In this document: piece by piece, positions 44,336-56,200 of the stretch | How the letters are laid out: every line of letters starts with the position of its first letter | How positions within the stretch are numbered: position 1 is the stretch's first letter | NCBI GenBank assembly: GCA_963930775.1 | Contig: OZ005689.1 | Location: forward strand, 9,560,854 to 9,624,853 | Source: Cliona cf. orientalis | Lineage: Eukaryota; Porifera; Demospongiae; Clionaida; Clionaidae | Direction of reading: 5' to 3' | Length of the DNA: 64,000 bases | Made by a program: the position numbers and the translations under genes | Notes under the pieces: generated by a model | Seen by the model: the letters and a program-made list of their open reading frames with translations, nothing else | What the model was told of the DNA's origin: nothing | Databases searched by the model: none

Positions 44336-45596
44336 TCAATCTCCGAGACATTTCATCTTGCACAGTGTGAATCCAAAGCGTCGGTCTCTACAGGTATTGA
44401 AAAGTGAACAAGTAATGATATTTATTAAAATTAACTGACCGATATTGTCCACTTACCTCTTTTCTTTGCCGCGCTCGCTGTAGACACCAGTAATCACCTC
44501 ACCCTCGCCAGCTTGAAAATTCAATGCTAATTTCAAGCTGTTCACAAATCCACTAGATATACAGCTGAGCGTAATATGGTTTGGGATAGCACAACAGGTG
44601 AACTTCCATCTGCGGTCCTCGTATCTGTCTGCATGAATGCTCTCTACACCTGCAATGTACTGGTTTGCTGGACACATAAAAAAAAACATTGGCTGATTCC
44701 AGTCATTGACATAGCCTGTTGAAGAGCACTGTTTTTTGTGGCCACTACTACCAACACTCCTGCACTCCCATTTCCAAGCTCTATCCGAATGATGTCCGCT
44801 GAACACACTCGAGACCTTATACATTCCTTGCACTCCTTGGCAGACCTTAGATAGTGGCGCATCGTATCTATTCTGCCACTGTACTCTTGCAAGGCTGCTA
44901 CTCTCTTCAGAATCCTGGGCATTATACTCAATCCTTGCAAGATTGCTATTCTCTTTGGAATCCTGGGAATCCAATCCATTCTGATATTGGATCCTTGCAA
45001 GATTGCGGATATTCTCTTCTGAATCTCGATCCATATTCCAGGGAGTAGCTTGAGCAAGAGATAAACAGAGAAGAACCACAAGTCCAAATACTTTGAATGG
45101 AGCCCTGTCAAGAAAGAGACAAAGCACCAGGATAATAACTTACAAGCAGTGGACTTGCTTTGCTCACCCCCTGCTGCACCTGATTAATTGTTGATGTGAC
45201 CTACTCTGAGAAAAGGGACCACTCGGGATATTTCATAAAAATTGAGTTTTTGGCATGGAATGATAGCTCTGTGTGCTGAATCCAATGGTGCAAGTTTCAT
45301 GAAAAAAATTAATGCTGATCACGAGTGGAGTTATGATAATTTTTATGCACTTGGGTAGGTACATTCGTTTTTTGGAAAATGTGCATTTTAATTAAATTTT
45401 GTATTAAATTGTATAATTTGTCCGAGCAATTGTTTGCGCTCATATTTATGCTATAACCGGAATATATGAATAATATTATCCTCAGCGAAATATCATTGAT
45501 GCCGAATTTTTAGAAGAAATACGGTAAATATAACGGAGCATAATTATACTACACCAGTGATGATTCATAAGTGGCTTCAAGCTATAACACTCACAT
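44336..45596 (-). CDS. Dermatopontin-like secreted protein, long form
   Basis: Coding pieces on the minus strand are AT at 45595-45596, 44457-45104 and 44336-44387, total 702 nt, 233 codons plus stop, with GT/AG borders. The start codon is again split by the first intron (AT, then G). A signal peptide (MAPFKVFGLVVLLCLSLAQA) is followed by three N-terminal repeats of the DSEE...LARIQYQN type and dermatopontin units with SDRAWKWEC, EDRRWKFTCC and RDRRFGFTLC. The third unit's HDNGKE is replaced by SERGKEK. The first intron is about 490 bp against 115 bp in the paralogue at 22.6 kb, which indicates an insertion at about 45150-45560. Confidence 0.87.
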
Positions 45597-45728
45597 GATG
45601 ATCTTGGTTTGTTCTGAGTTGAATTCAACTTCTGCACTATAGTCTAAGAAGTCTTTTAGCTGGAACAACTGCTTGGCTGCTGAGGTAGACTGCTGGATCC
45701 AAGACGCTGCAAGGACTGTTTTAGAAAT

Positions 45729-45745
45729 CCCTTTTTATACACATC
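45729..45745 (-). promoter_or_regulatory. TATA box of the dermatopontin gene at 44.3-45.6 kb
   Basis: TGTATAAAAAGGG on the minus strand, same relative place as in the other family members. Confidence 0.6.
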
Positions 45746-45749
45746 GATG

Positions 45750-48343
45750 ACAGATTCGGTATTATACTTTATCACCTGCTAAGTGCATGGGTGGGAGGCC
45801 CATGCAGTCTAAGAATTGTATACATATGCTTTTGATCAGAGCTAAGCCTTATACTATTGGATGTTGATGGTCATTCAATTTGTTTTCTAGAAAACTTATA
45901 CAATGCTGTTCTTAGACTAGTACAACTATTCTTGTTGTACTTAGCCTAGTACAAAGCGAAATGGCTTTGATATTATTTCCATAAGCAAATTACTAAACAT
46001 GAATTCATTTTCCAGTACAACATTTGTGCTGTGCAAACATCACGGCATCCAATGGCATGTTACAGGACAGCATTAACTTTTATGTTGTACAAATAATTGC
46101 TACAAAAAAATTAACACTCTACTATGATCTTCGAAGCCAGATTTAGAAGGAAAAATTAATTACTGCAAACCCCATAATATATAATGCACTCTGCTAGAAG
46201 TGTCTTTTACCATGGGAGGCATATAAATCAAAGGCACTGCCAAGTGAGTATTCTGTTTGTAGTAGATTGATCACCTGGTCGTATATGAGTGTGCATGGTT
46301 GTCAGTTAAAAACCTAGTAGGTGTATAACTGGCAACCACCGTGACTCATGACACAATATCGGATCACGGATTTGACCATTAGTACATCAGATGCTATAGT
46401 ATATATATAACCAAAGCGCATGGGTGGGAGGTCCAGGATCGGCTAATCAAACTGGAGAGGACGTGACTGAGGTAGACCTACGAATGCTATTGATCAGAGC
46501 TTGTCGGATATAATAAATTTGATGGTGATCATGTGACTTCTATTCTAGAAAGTATGCAATGTTGTTCCAGTACAACTATTCTTGTTTCACAACTACAAAA
46601 TGAAACAACCTTAGCCGTCCTTATAAGATTGCCATGAACAAAAAATGTTGTTCGCTAAACATGCATTCATTTTCCAGTAGCTACAGCATTCATGTTGTAC
46701 AAACACACAGTTATTCATATGCTCCAGTATAACATTTATGTTGCACAAAGAACAATTGACAGTGTGAAATTCAAGCTATTGTAAGTACATTTATTTACTT
46801 TGATGGAGCCGCATTTCAAAGGGAAAACAGATACACTACAAACTCCATAAATTTTACTCTGCTAGCTAGAAGTCTCTTTTACCATGGGAACCACACAAAT
46901 CAAAGGCATCATGTACCATGCAGGTGAGGAAAGACTACTCATGCACCTGACCATAATTTTTGTGTTGTTGCCAATTACCCTTGACCTATATTATAAGGTG
47001 TATAACTGAAAATTTTACCACATTCATCTCCGAGTAATCAATTTATGTGGGGGTTGCGGTTGGAATTATAATTTCCATGTTCTATTTCCAATATCACTAA
47101 CAATACAATTTTTGTTGCTCTCATTGTAGCTATATTATAGGATTTAACATTTGCAACTCCATTTTGAGGTATAGGAATATCCACATCGTACAATGCCATG
47201 AGGAAATCTCAGAGGGTGGGTAGCTATATATAGTGTAGCACTGATGATTTAATACCTATCGCTGCTTCTAAGAAACTGGTAATTAAGCTACTCTCCTGCT
47301 GAAATTGACTGACTATCCACGAGCTAAGACAAAGTGCTCAAAATACTACTGTAACACTTGATCCAAAAACTTTAAGGATAGTAACTGTTAATAATTAAAT
47401 TTTGGTGTCTCAAATCAGTGTATAGGTGGATGTGCCAAGTCCAACTCCTTTATGTTACACACAAATAATAGCTAGCTAATTGCCTGGGATATTGCATATA
47501 TTATACCCTATACCTTTTATTGTAGTCTTGTATTTGAGATGCTGGAGAAATGAAGTAATTCACCCACTTTCAAGTTTCACCTAGAGCTCGCTTGCAGATA
47601 TGCACTGATTCCAGGCCAGCCTCACATTTATGAGGTTTTACATGTGGATCACAAGCTCAACTCAGAAGGTGAGGCTTACACATCACTTGTATTCACAGAT
47701 TCAGCACCAGCATCATAATATTTGCATGATACTCTTGCTCGCATGACATTGTGATATGGGACACCACAGGAATATGTCCCTTTTATTTGGTTTCTCACTC
47801 CATGTACCATATTGATTAACTAGAACTATTTGGTTTAGTTGCCAACAAATTGATTATGCTTAACAGAGTTTGGGATATCTCCTAAATGAATAAAATTGAT
47901 CATGTTGTGTCAATATTTGCTCACATCCAGGAATGCGAGGTTCAATCCATGATCCAGGATCAGACTAATATAATAATAATATAGCACTCCTAATTAACTG
48001 ATTTTGAGAAAGTCTATCATAAGTACATTGAATCTTCAGAATCTGTAATTAACTACTACATACATGTGTATTATAGATACTTCGAGGAATTTAGTAGGTC
48101 AACCAGGCTTGGCCTCAATTCCTTAATTAATTTTAGTTACATGTAAGTATAAACCGAATATTGCTTTGCAGCTAGGTGCTTATCCCTCCAGGGTCATAAA
48201 AGCATTTTTTCTTTGAACATCTCTGTTCTGAATCAGAGAAAAGGTGCTTTATCTGATTGGCAGGTATACATTGCAAATAAGAGTTAATAATCAGCCCACA
48301 TACTATATATCAAACAATAAAAGCTAATTAACACAACTATAAT
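45750..48343. other. Intergenic, two decayed copies of dermatopontin upstream flank
   Basis: Segments near 45760-46130 and 46340-46900 are both similar to 22780-23250 (CAGTACAACTATTCTTGTT and AATGTTGTTCGCTAAACATG phrases). 47400-47900 resembles 23460-23960, and 48040-48343 resembles the flank at 27960-28200. No gene is supported. Confidence 0.55.
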
Positions 48344-48875
48344 GAATGCACAGGAGTGCAAAACCCTCACCTCTACACGCATGCATAACTCATGTAGATC
48401 TATAGTTATCTCAGTGTGTATGCCTGCTCAATATAAGGAGTATTGAACTAGATACATACTACCGCATAATAATATTATGGTAGTATGTATCTAGTTCAAT
48501 ATTATATTATACATACCCTGCACCTGAGGTACTCCAGTTATGATATAGGCTGGGGGAAGGCGCCTGCCTATGTCACTATAATAACTGAAAGCCTCTGTGA
48601 CTACTTAAACTCAATTATGCACTTGAGAGCCACTGCCTGTTTACACTGTCACTTCATTGACAACTGACCAGCAAGGCACAGAATAGCAACCACAGCTGCA
48701 CACTATTATACCACTGGGCAGGACTTAACGTGACCACTCTTCCTTGATGCCTGGTAATCTTCAGATGCGTACTTTCTCTAAGACGACCCTTACCATACGG
48801 ACGGACGGACGGACGGACAAAAATTGCCAAACGATTGCAGTAACCCTCCGCCTACGCTTTGCGGCGAGGGTTAAT
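48344..48875 (-). repeat. CCGTCCGTCCG repeat family, inverted long copy
   Basis: Begins GAATGCACAGGAGTGCA and ends GCGGCGAGGGTTAA, reverse complement of 33846-34330. Near 48440-48505 a local inverted repeat (ATTGAACTAGATACATACTA and its complement) is present. Confidence 0.75.
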
Positions 48876-48902
48876 TAATAACTAGTGTCATGCAGGGCCT
48901 GT

Positions 48903-49768
48903 TTGGGGCGAGCCTGAGCTGAGCCTCTGAAAGTCTCTGTCAGTAGCTGAACTTTAACAAAGCCATAGCACAATAGATCATGAAGACCACCGACACATAT
49001 CCAAGCATACAATGACAGACAGTCTCATAGTGCTATGTAGGTCTATACAGCTGCACGATAGCTAGTTCCCTCGACATAGTGTCTGCCAACAGTCAAGAGA
49101 AAAGATAACTTGATTTTAGCCTGCCTCTACTGTCAGAGCCGGTCAGTTAGCAGCACGTCTATCTTTATCGCGTTCTTAGCTGGTCCTTGCGCTGTTGAGC
49201 TGACGACGACCTCTGTCTCTCCTTCGGAGTCCGGCGCGGTACAGCTTGATACCAATGGTAGCTCCTGTTAGCTTACTTGGTCAATACATGCAGGCACGAG
49301 TGTAAATTTGCAATTCGCTCAATTAGAACGGCGTATATACGGCGCGTAGCCCAGGCATGAGAATGCGCAATAGAATATTTCGCGCTTATGTCCATAGAGC
49401 CATGCTGGGCATATATATTTCGCGTGACCGACGTACCATAATAATAATAATAATATAAATAATAGTTATCTGTTCAGTGAGTGAGCAATATGAGCCCTTG
49501 CAGGGCTCATATTGCTCACTCACTGACAGATAACTATTTTGTTGTATCTAGCACTGTTGGTAATGTAGGATTATGTAATCCTGCACACCTAATTGGATTG
49601 TGGCTAGAGTGTATGGCATGTACTCTGGGTGACTGCTCAACAACCAGTTTTATAAAACTCTTGAACACTACTCTACTGTACTTGGTTGCTTAGTAACTTA
49701 CAACAATTATATATACAATTCGCGCACAGCTGTACCGTTTATGTGGGGCTCGCTCAGGCTCGCCCCAA
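48903..49768. mobile_element. Non-autonomous relative of the 12.1-kb KDZ element
   Basis: The left end TTGGGGCGAGCCTGAGC and its inverted copy at the right end match the ends of the element at 49793-61899. The left about 200 bp (to near 49100) resembles 49793-50070, the middle (49150-49250) resembles 51695-51840, and the right (49285-49440 and 49720-49768) resembles 61665-61899. This is an internally deleted derivative with no transposase. A separate hairpin element is nested at 49464-49720. Confidence 0.78.
49464..49720. mobile_element. Hairpin element starting TAGTTATCTG
   Basis: A nearly perfect stem (CAGTGAGTGAGCAATATGAG and its complement around TTGCA, 49474-49525) is followed by CAGATAACTATTTTGTTG and about 170 bp more. 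The same ATAGTTATCTG...CAGATAACTATTTTGTTG frame with different stem sequence is found at 59928-60110. The right end of the surrounding element at 61665-61899 is continuous at the matching place. Confidence 0.65.
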
Positions 49769-49870
49769 TTACTAGTGTCATGCAGGGCCTGTTTGGGGCG
49801 AGCCTGAGCTGAGCCTCTGAATGTCTAGCTGAGCTGCGACTAGAAAACTTTAATAAAGCCATAGCACGAT

Positions 49871-49917
49871 TAGCCTCGTACCCGGTACCCAGGCCCTGGG
49901 TAGCTACGAGGCCGCTA
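49871..49917. mobile_element. 47-bp palindromic element with TAGCCTCG start, 9-bp duplication
   Basis: TAGCCTCGTACCC...GGTAGCTACGAGGCCGCTA forms a hairpin. The flanking 9-mers are TAGCACGAT and TAGCATGAT (one mismatch). The related small element at 48990 lacks the insertion (CATAGCACAATAGATCATGA). Confidence 0.7.
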
Positions 49918-50849
49918 TAGCATGATAGATCTTGAAGACCACTGATACAGATCCAAGCAAACAATGACAGACAGTCTCATAGTGCCGTGTAGGCCTGTAG
50001 GTCTACAGCTGTATGATAGACTATTCCCCTCCATCCTACAGTGCCAACTGGCAGTCAGATACAATGCATGATTTGAGAATGAGTGTTTGAGCACAAAAGT
50101 TTTGTGACACCCCACTTGTCACGTATCCTAAGTAAGTATTGAGCATAAGTTGCAATTGCTAAAGTAATCCATAGCCAATAATGTTTATGCATAACATATA
50201 TCCTGATCAGCCTTGTATCCTAGGCAACAGCCATGGTTTAACTGTGATATTCACCAGGAAATATCACTGATATTTCCCTTGTCTTGTAAATTTAAATTAC
50301 AAGCCTCTGGCTATTATTCTGCCATTCCTGTAGTAGTATGTACCTTTGTGTGTGCATCTATGGTTTGCATACACTACTATAATACAGTGTTATGTATGCA
50401 CACAGTGACAGCAGACATTGTTTACACAGACACGGAAACACACACGCACTAATTGAGACTAATAAGGAACCAATTAGTTATCTCTCGATCTGGCAGTTCT
50501 GCCAACGTGGCAAAGTTCAACAGTGAAGAAGCGTATATAGCTGATTTTGCAGTCTAATAGTTAGCGTAGCTCTAGTAGCCGTCGCTCAGGAGTTTGTTGA
50601 ACATTGAAACTACTTTTGAATATGGTTTCGAAGCTACCTGGCTGTCTTCCACTCGCGGAAAGCTGAAGCACTGGTCTGGCTCTGCACTGGTTGACTCAAC
50701 TAGCTACTCATTCATAATTTTAACATTCAGTGCAACTCTCTTCTGCTCTTCTGTTCAGAATTCTATTGTTGCTAGGTCAGAACGGTTGTTGCTATGCATG
50801 TACACTATGATGCGCCCATGAATTTCGGCCAATCAGGTGGGATATATAA

Positions 50850-50975
50850 TACTTACAGCACGGTTGCTAGGGATTTATGGCAACGTAAACCGCCCTTATC
50901 CTCGGGCTTCGCCCTCGGACTCGGGTCGGTTTACTGCCATAAATCCCTAGCACCCGTGCTATAACTATAACATAT
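50850..50975. mobile_element. Hairpin element with GGGCTTCGCCC tip
   Basis: GCTAGGGATTTATGGCAACG-type left arm pairs with TGCCATAAATCCCTAGC on the right around CCTCGGGCTTCGCCCTCGG. The tip is shared with the hairpin at 29588-29664. Confidence 0.65.
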
Positions 50976-52047
50976 TCCCGGTGTTTCATGCGCGTGCTCA
51001 TATGCACACTAGTACTTAATGATTATGCAAGTTACTAGAGTTACACTTTGTGTAGCAGTCCTCGCTCAGCGAGCCACCATGCCAACCAATATCCTGTATT
51101 GAACTTCCTGTTTATGCATGATGCATGATATGATGAATTTAGGGTTCCCCCACCTTCCCTGTAAATTAAATTATGTTGCACGTGTAGATCACATGACAAG
51201 GGAGTGGTTTCTTTTGTCTATGCTGAAGCACTCTGATGCTGAAGTATTAGCAGCAAAAGGAGCTCCATTATGTCGTCGGTCTTGGAAGAATGAAGCCAAG
51301 AGTAGACCAATTGACAGGCCACAGCTAGCAACATCTTTACCATCAGCGACAGGACGAACAACTTTGGGCCAAGAAGGTGCGATCATTTTTGGCCGCGCGC
51401 ACATTGACAGTGCCCGGTAAGCACAGTCCAGCAGAACGGTAGAGTTTGTAGGCCTTGCATGACCATCTCGAGGGAGGCCACAGCTTATGACTCAGAAATA
51501 CTTGGCGACGTGGCCTGAGTCGCCGAAGAGAGTAAGAAAGAAAATTTTGACGCACGCGAAAGATACGCCCAGAAGCCATACGAAACTACTCTCGAGCCCG
51601 AGTAGAGACCTCGCTTCGCTCGGAATTATATTCNNNNNNNNNNNNNNNNNNNNNNNGGCATATGGGCAGTCAATACTGAAAAAAGATTAATTGCCTCTGT
51701 TATCAGAGTCATCAGTGAGCAGCACGTCTAGTCTATCTTTATCGCGTTCTTTAATACCTGATCCTTGCGCTGTTGAGCTGATAACAAGGCTCTGCCTCGC
51801 TCCCTCCTCCTTTGGAGCCTTCTACGGCGTGGTACGCGTACGGTATTATTACTAGGGACACACGTGAGTGTAGGAATTTCCTCGCTCAGCGCATGCGCAC
51901 AAGTCAATAATTGGTTAGTATGCGGTACGCAAGGAGCGCACCGGATCGCGGATTTAGCGTTGCACCACACCCCCCAAGGCGCCTAGGCAAGTATAGGCCA
52001 CATGCGATATGCATAGCTAGAGGACGAGCGCTGGGCATGGGTGGGGC
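50976..52047. other. Left interior of the KDZ element, no gene supported
   Basis: Open frames of 60-100 codons occur but none has recognisable domains. The phrase ACCTCGCTTCGCTCGGAATTA occurs at about 51610 and again at about 52699. 51695-51840 resembles the small element at 49150-49250. Confidence 0.45.
51634..51656. other. Assembly gap (23 N)
   Basis: Run of N; the true length and content are unknown. Confidence 1.
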
Positions 52048-52090
52048 TAGCCTCGTGCTTGGCACGTGCCAAGGCACGAGGCTCTAGCTA
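52048..52090. mobile_element. 43-bp palindromic element with TAGCCTCG start, 9-bp duplication
   Basis: TAGCCTCGTGCTTGGCAC and its inverted GTGCCAAGGCACGAGGCT are followed by CTAGCTA. GGGTGGGGC flanks it exactly on both sides (52039-52047, 52091-52099). Confidence 0.75.
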
Positions 52091-52477
52091 GGGTGGGGCA
52101 AGGTTACCTCAATACGAGCCAGACGGTGCTAAAATCCTTGCGTTCTGTAGATCTATTTGACCGTCTCTGGCGAGGCGCTAGTTAAGACTAGGAGTCTGAA
52201 AGTTTAGTATTGGATAGGTACCGGCTTTAGACACCTCCTATGTTTGTGAAGGAGCTGACAAAGGGACTACAGGATATGTGCAAAAAAGTCCACGGACGCA
52301 ACATTACGCCCACACAGTAAGTCCAATTTTTAGCTAGGTTGTCAGTTTGACATGTTCAAAGAGTGGGCCGATTGTCAGCCAATCTGTGAGTAGTAATGAA
52401 GTTGGGGTCACAACTGTGACAGTGGAGTGCGAGCTTTAAGGGAGGCGCACAATTTTTCAAATGGGGTACATACACTT

Positions 52478-52535
52478 TAGCCTCGTCCCCAGGCTCTCTT
52501 TTCCCCTCCCCCAAGAGAGCCTGGGGACGAGGCTA
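52478..52535. mobile_element. 58-bp palindromic element with TAGCCTCG ends, 9-bp duplication
   Basis: A 23-bp perfect stem (TAGCCTCGTCCCCAGGCTCT and its complement) around TTTCCCCTCCCCC. CATACACTT flanks it exactly on both sides (52469-52477, 52536-52544). Stem and loop wording (AGGCTCTCTTTTCCCCTCC) is shared with the arms of the 623-bp element at 42572. Confidence 0.82.
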
Positions 52536-52730
52536 CATACACTTAGGCAAGACGAAGCATTGCACGGCTTTATGACACTCGGTAGCAGGTTAGCAATCTG
52601 ATAAACTGCAAAGGCTGGCCTGTGATGCTCTAGAGGCCGAGAGCGAGATTTTCGAGATTCGGGAAACCATGCAAGTGTCACCAGGACCCGAGTGGGAACC
52701 TCGCTTCGCTCGGAATTAGCTTGATCAACC

Positions 52731-53130
52731 ACCCGCTTCACATAAAAATTTCAAGATGTATACTGATAAAAGGAAGACCGTATGACAAGGTGTATGCTGA
52801 GCTGAAGTCATCATATAGGAGACAAGGAAAGGGGTCGTCACACTCCGGGAGCGGGTACATGGGTATATAGCCGGCCGTAGCCTGTGAGCGTCTACCGGCA
52901 GTGCATCCGAGTCTATGCTCTCTGCACCTAGTGAAACACACTGGTAAGTTACCTACTAAGCATGAACAAGGGGTAATATATTATATTAAAGCCCTTGGCA
53001 CGAGATCTAGTAACATATACCACATAATTCTGTACACACACCATACTGATGTGCATGTGCTACTGAAGGGACCCAAAAAGGGATATTAATTAATTCTATG
53101 ATGGTATTATTCTGCTGGGCCAGCCTATTT
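52731..53130. repeat. Internal inverted repeat of the KDZ element, left arm
   Basis: About 400 bp, from ACCCGCTTCACATAAAAATT to CTGGGCCAGCCTATTT, matches the reverse complement of 61245-61660 with few differences. It ends about 80 bp before the transposase ATG, so it probably holds the transposase promoter. Confidence 0.85.
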
Positions 53131-53210
53131 ATACACATAATATAGCCAATGGTCTGTACCATGGCAGACGTTGAAGGAATCTTGCTCATTTTTTTTCAAG
53201 TTATTGCTAG

Positions 53211-56200
53211 ATGATGGCTAGCCGTCGGAAGAGAAATATCATTCCTCTCAATATTGTCCAAAAACGAGGACGGAAACACCACATATCTAAAGAATTTATG
53301 AATATCACTGTACATTCAGCAGTAGCAGCTCCACAGTCGCCTCACATCTCGGGGTCTGGATCGGTAAATCACGGTGACGGTTGTATTCAAGATCCTATGC
53401 CAGAATACTTGGCTGATCAATTGGAAGACCAAACGAGAATGTTGGGTTCATCTCAAAGTCAACATACCAAACGCCAAGTTAAGCAGAGCGAAAAGTGGAG
53501 AGAGAGTATCCATTCAGCTTTGAAAGCCGTAATTGAAGGAGAAAGTATGCAGAGTGACGAAACATGTAGTAACTGTGGTGCCCCAGCAAATGTGCGTTGT
53601 CGTCAGTGTGGGCCATATGCATTTTTTTGCTCTGATTGTGGTGTAAGTTTTCATTCGAGATGGAATTATCATCATTATCCTGAGCTATGGAAGGTATGAA
53701 ATTGGATCAAATCTGTTACAGACACACTAATACTGGTAAATTATACATTTTATTCGCTTTCATGTAGGATGGCTGCCAGTTTGTACCATTGATTCTGCCA
53801 ATACCAAGTATCGTAACGCATAAATGTGACAGTCAAGCACATAGGAAGGTTACATGTTTCCACATTGAAGGTACGTTCACTTGTATACTGAGAATTTTAG
53901 TACTGCTACTGTTTAATAGGGATTCCAAGGAATCTAAGTGTTGCATTTTGTCACTGTGAATCTGATATGGTGACACTCATACGACTTAATTATTGGCCTG
54001 CCACACCCTCTCGTCCAAGCATTGCATTCTCATTTTCTCTACTTGACTGGCTGCAAGCTCTACTATTGGAGTGTCAAGTGCCTGTTCAAGATTTTTCAAA
54101 TGCTCTTGAGTTTATTATTGCTACCAAGTATGACAAGGTACTTCTCACGTTATTATGATTTCTTTAGTTTATAACACTGGATATGTGTAGATGCCGTGCA
54201 ACATCTACCCTGTTCTTATTGAAGCTTTTGAGGAATACAGGTACATGTAAATGCTTGACTTTACACTGTCGACAGACTTGAACCCTGGTTCATTGTTTTA
54301 GATCACTGAAGGGCTCTATTGATCAGCTACAAGACATTTGTGATCTTCGTAAATTTGCTGTGTGCCCTGCATGCCCAAAGGTATGGGTGTGCAATCAGTA
54401 ACAATACAGTATTCTTATGTTGTATGCTTGTATGGTATAGGATGATGATACACTACTTACTCTCTCAATTGATGCCAATTTTGGGCTTTGCCGAAAGCGA
54501 TCAGCCGGAAAGAGTGTTGGTGGTCCAAAGACAAAGAACAAGATATTTATTGATCAGACAGAGGTTGACAATTATATGCAGAGTTATTCTTCCCATTCTA
54601 AAACTGGTGATGTGGACAAAGTAAGCTGTACAATATGTTTTTGGCAATACAAATAACTAACTGATAACAATGCAGGCTTGTACCAACTTTTTAGCTGGCC
54701 ATATGCTTCGCTCTAAATCACGCTATTCAGCCTTGGATGAAACAGCAGTCATGGGAGCTGCCTGTAGACATGAGTGTCCTATACCTTGCTTCTTCAGCCT
54801 CAAGCATGGAGAAAGGTCAGTATTTTGTTATATGTATGTGATTAATGTGTTTATGTGAGGCGTATACGTACATGTATGTGTGTCAGATGGGATTAATTGG
54901 GATTAAGATAAACCCTAATATAATTGTAGGGAAGAAGGGTATGATGAAATCCCTCCTTCCCCCCAATTTTATGCTGTTAACACAACAGATTCTATAAATA
55001 AATGCACCATACTATGTAGGATTGCTTACTCTGTGTACTTATGTGAGCAATTGCAACGGCTATTCCCGAAGCAGAAAGTGCAGCTAATGTATGATATTGC
55101 ATGCAACCTTGAAAAGCACCTGAAGGTAATGACCATCTTAATGGTGTCTAATAGCTATTATTGTTTGAGTTTTTGTGTATTATATAGACAAATGGTCGAC
55201 TGGATATACTAGAAAACTTTGAGTTTGCAGTTCCTGTTTTTCATGCATATGGACATGAGTCTGCTTGCCAGGTATGGTAGCTTAATAAGGATACCAGGAG
55301 ATATGTCATGACATCAAGCACATTGTAAATTTGCAGGTTAAGTACAACCCTCGAAATATTCTTGGATTTGGTTTGAGTGATGGTGAGGTTGTCGAGCGTG
55401 TATGGTCATACATGTACTTACGGCGATTTGCAGCAATGACTAAAGAAATGCATCCGTCCCATCGCATTGACGTCCTAAGTGATGCACTATCATACTACCG
55501 TCTGAAATCTGCACGTAATCTTTGTAAGTTTCATATCTATAGTTCATGATCACGTAATGTTATTCTGAGTTTCAAAAGGTAAACTGTTGCCAAAACGATT
55601 GATAAATGCTAGAAAAGTAGGCCAAGAATCCACTCGCCAGCTTCAGGAACTCATGGATAACTCTCCTGGTACAGCACTGAAATTCAACCTGCATGCACAT
55701 GCATAGGATTATTCTTGAACGTACATGTAGAGTCTATATGTGGACAAGATGTTGCTCAATGGGCTGAAGAGGAGAAAACAGAGTTAGGACATTCCCAAAG
55801 ATCAGAACCAGGTTAAGCTAGCTAATGATATTATGGTATTGATGTTGATTTTATTATCTGTGTGAACACAGAGGAAGAGAGAATACGAAGTTTGGCAAGG
55901 GAGCGATGGTTTCTTCTCAGGCTCAAAAGCAAGTATGCTGGTATGTTAAATATTGGCATGTTGCATGTGCATTCACTTTATTGTAACTATTTTGTAGCTG
56001 GCCAATCAATAGCCATCAGGCTCTCCAGAAGAATTAACGTGCATGGTGACCAAACAGTTGAAATCAAAACTTGAAATGTTTAACTCAAAACATCCACCTG
56101 CTGAAAGGATGACATGGGAGGGTGTTACACGACTTGATGCTGATCAGCCACATACTATTCCACGCTGCTCAAAATATCAGGCAGTACGACTATTTTATAA

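Noticed and set aside
54930-55019. Extra in-frame exon sequence between transposase exons 7 and 8
   Set aside because: The stretch is open and has an AG before it, but KDZ proteins usually run directly from HGER into an (I/L)AY-type segment, so the shorter exon starting at 55020 is preferred; transcripts could reverse this.
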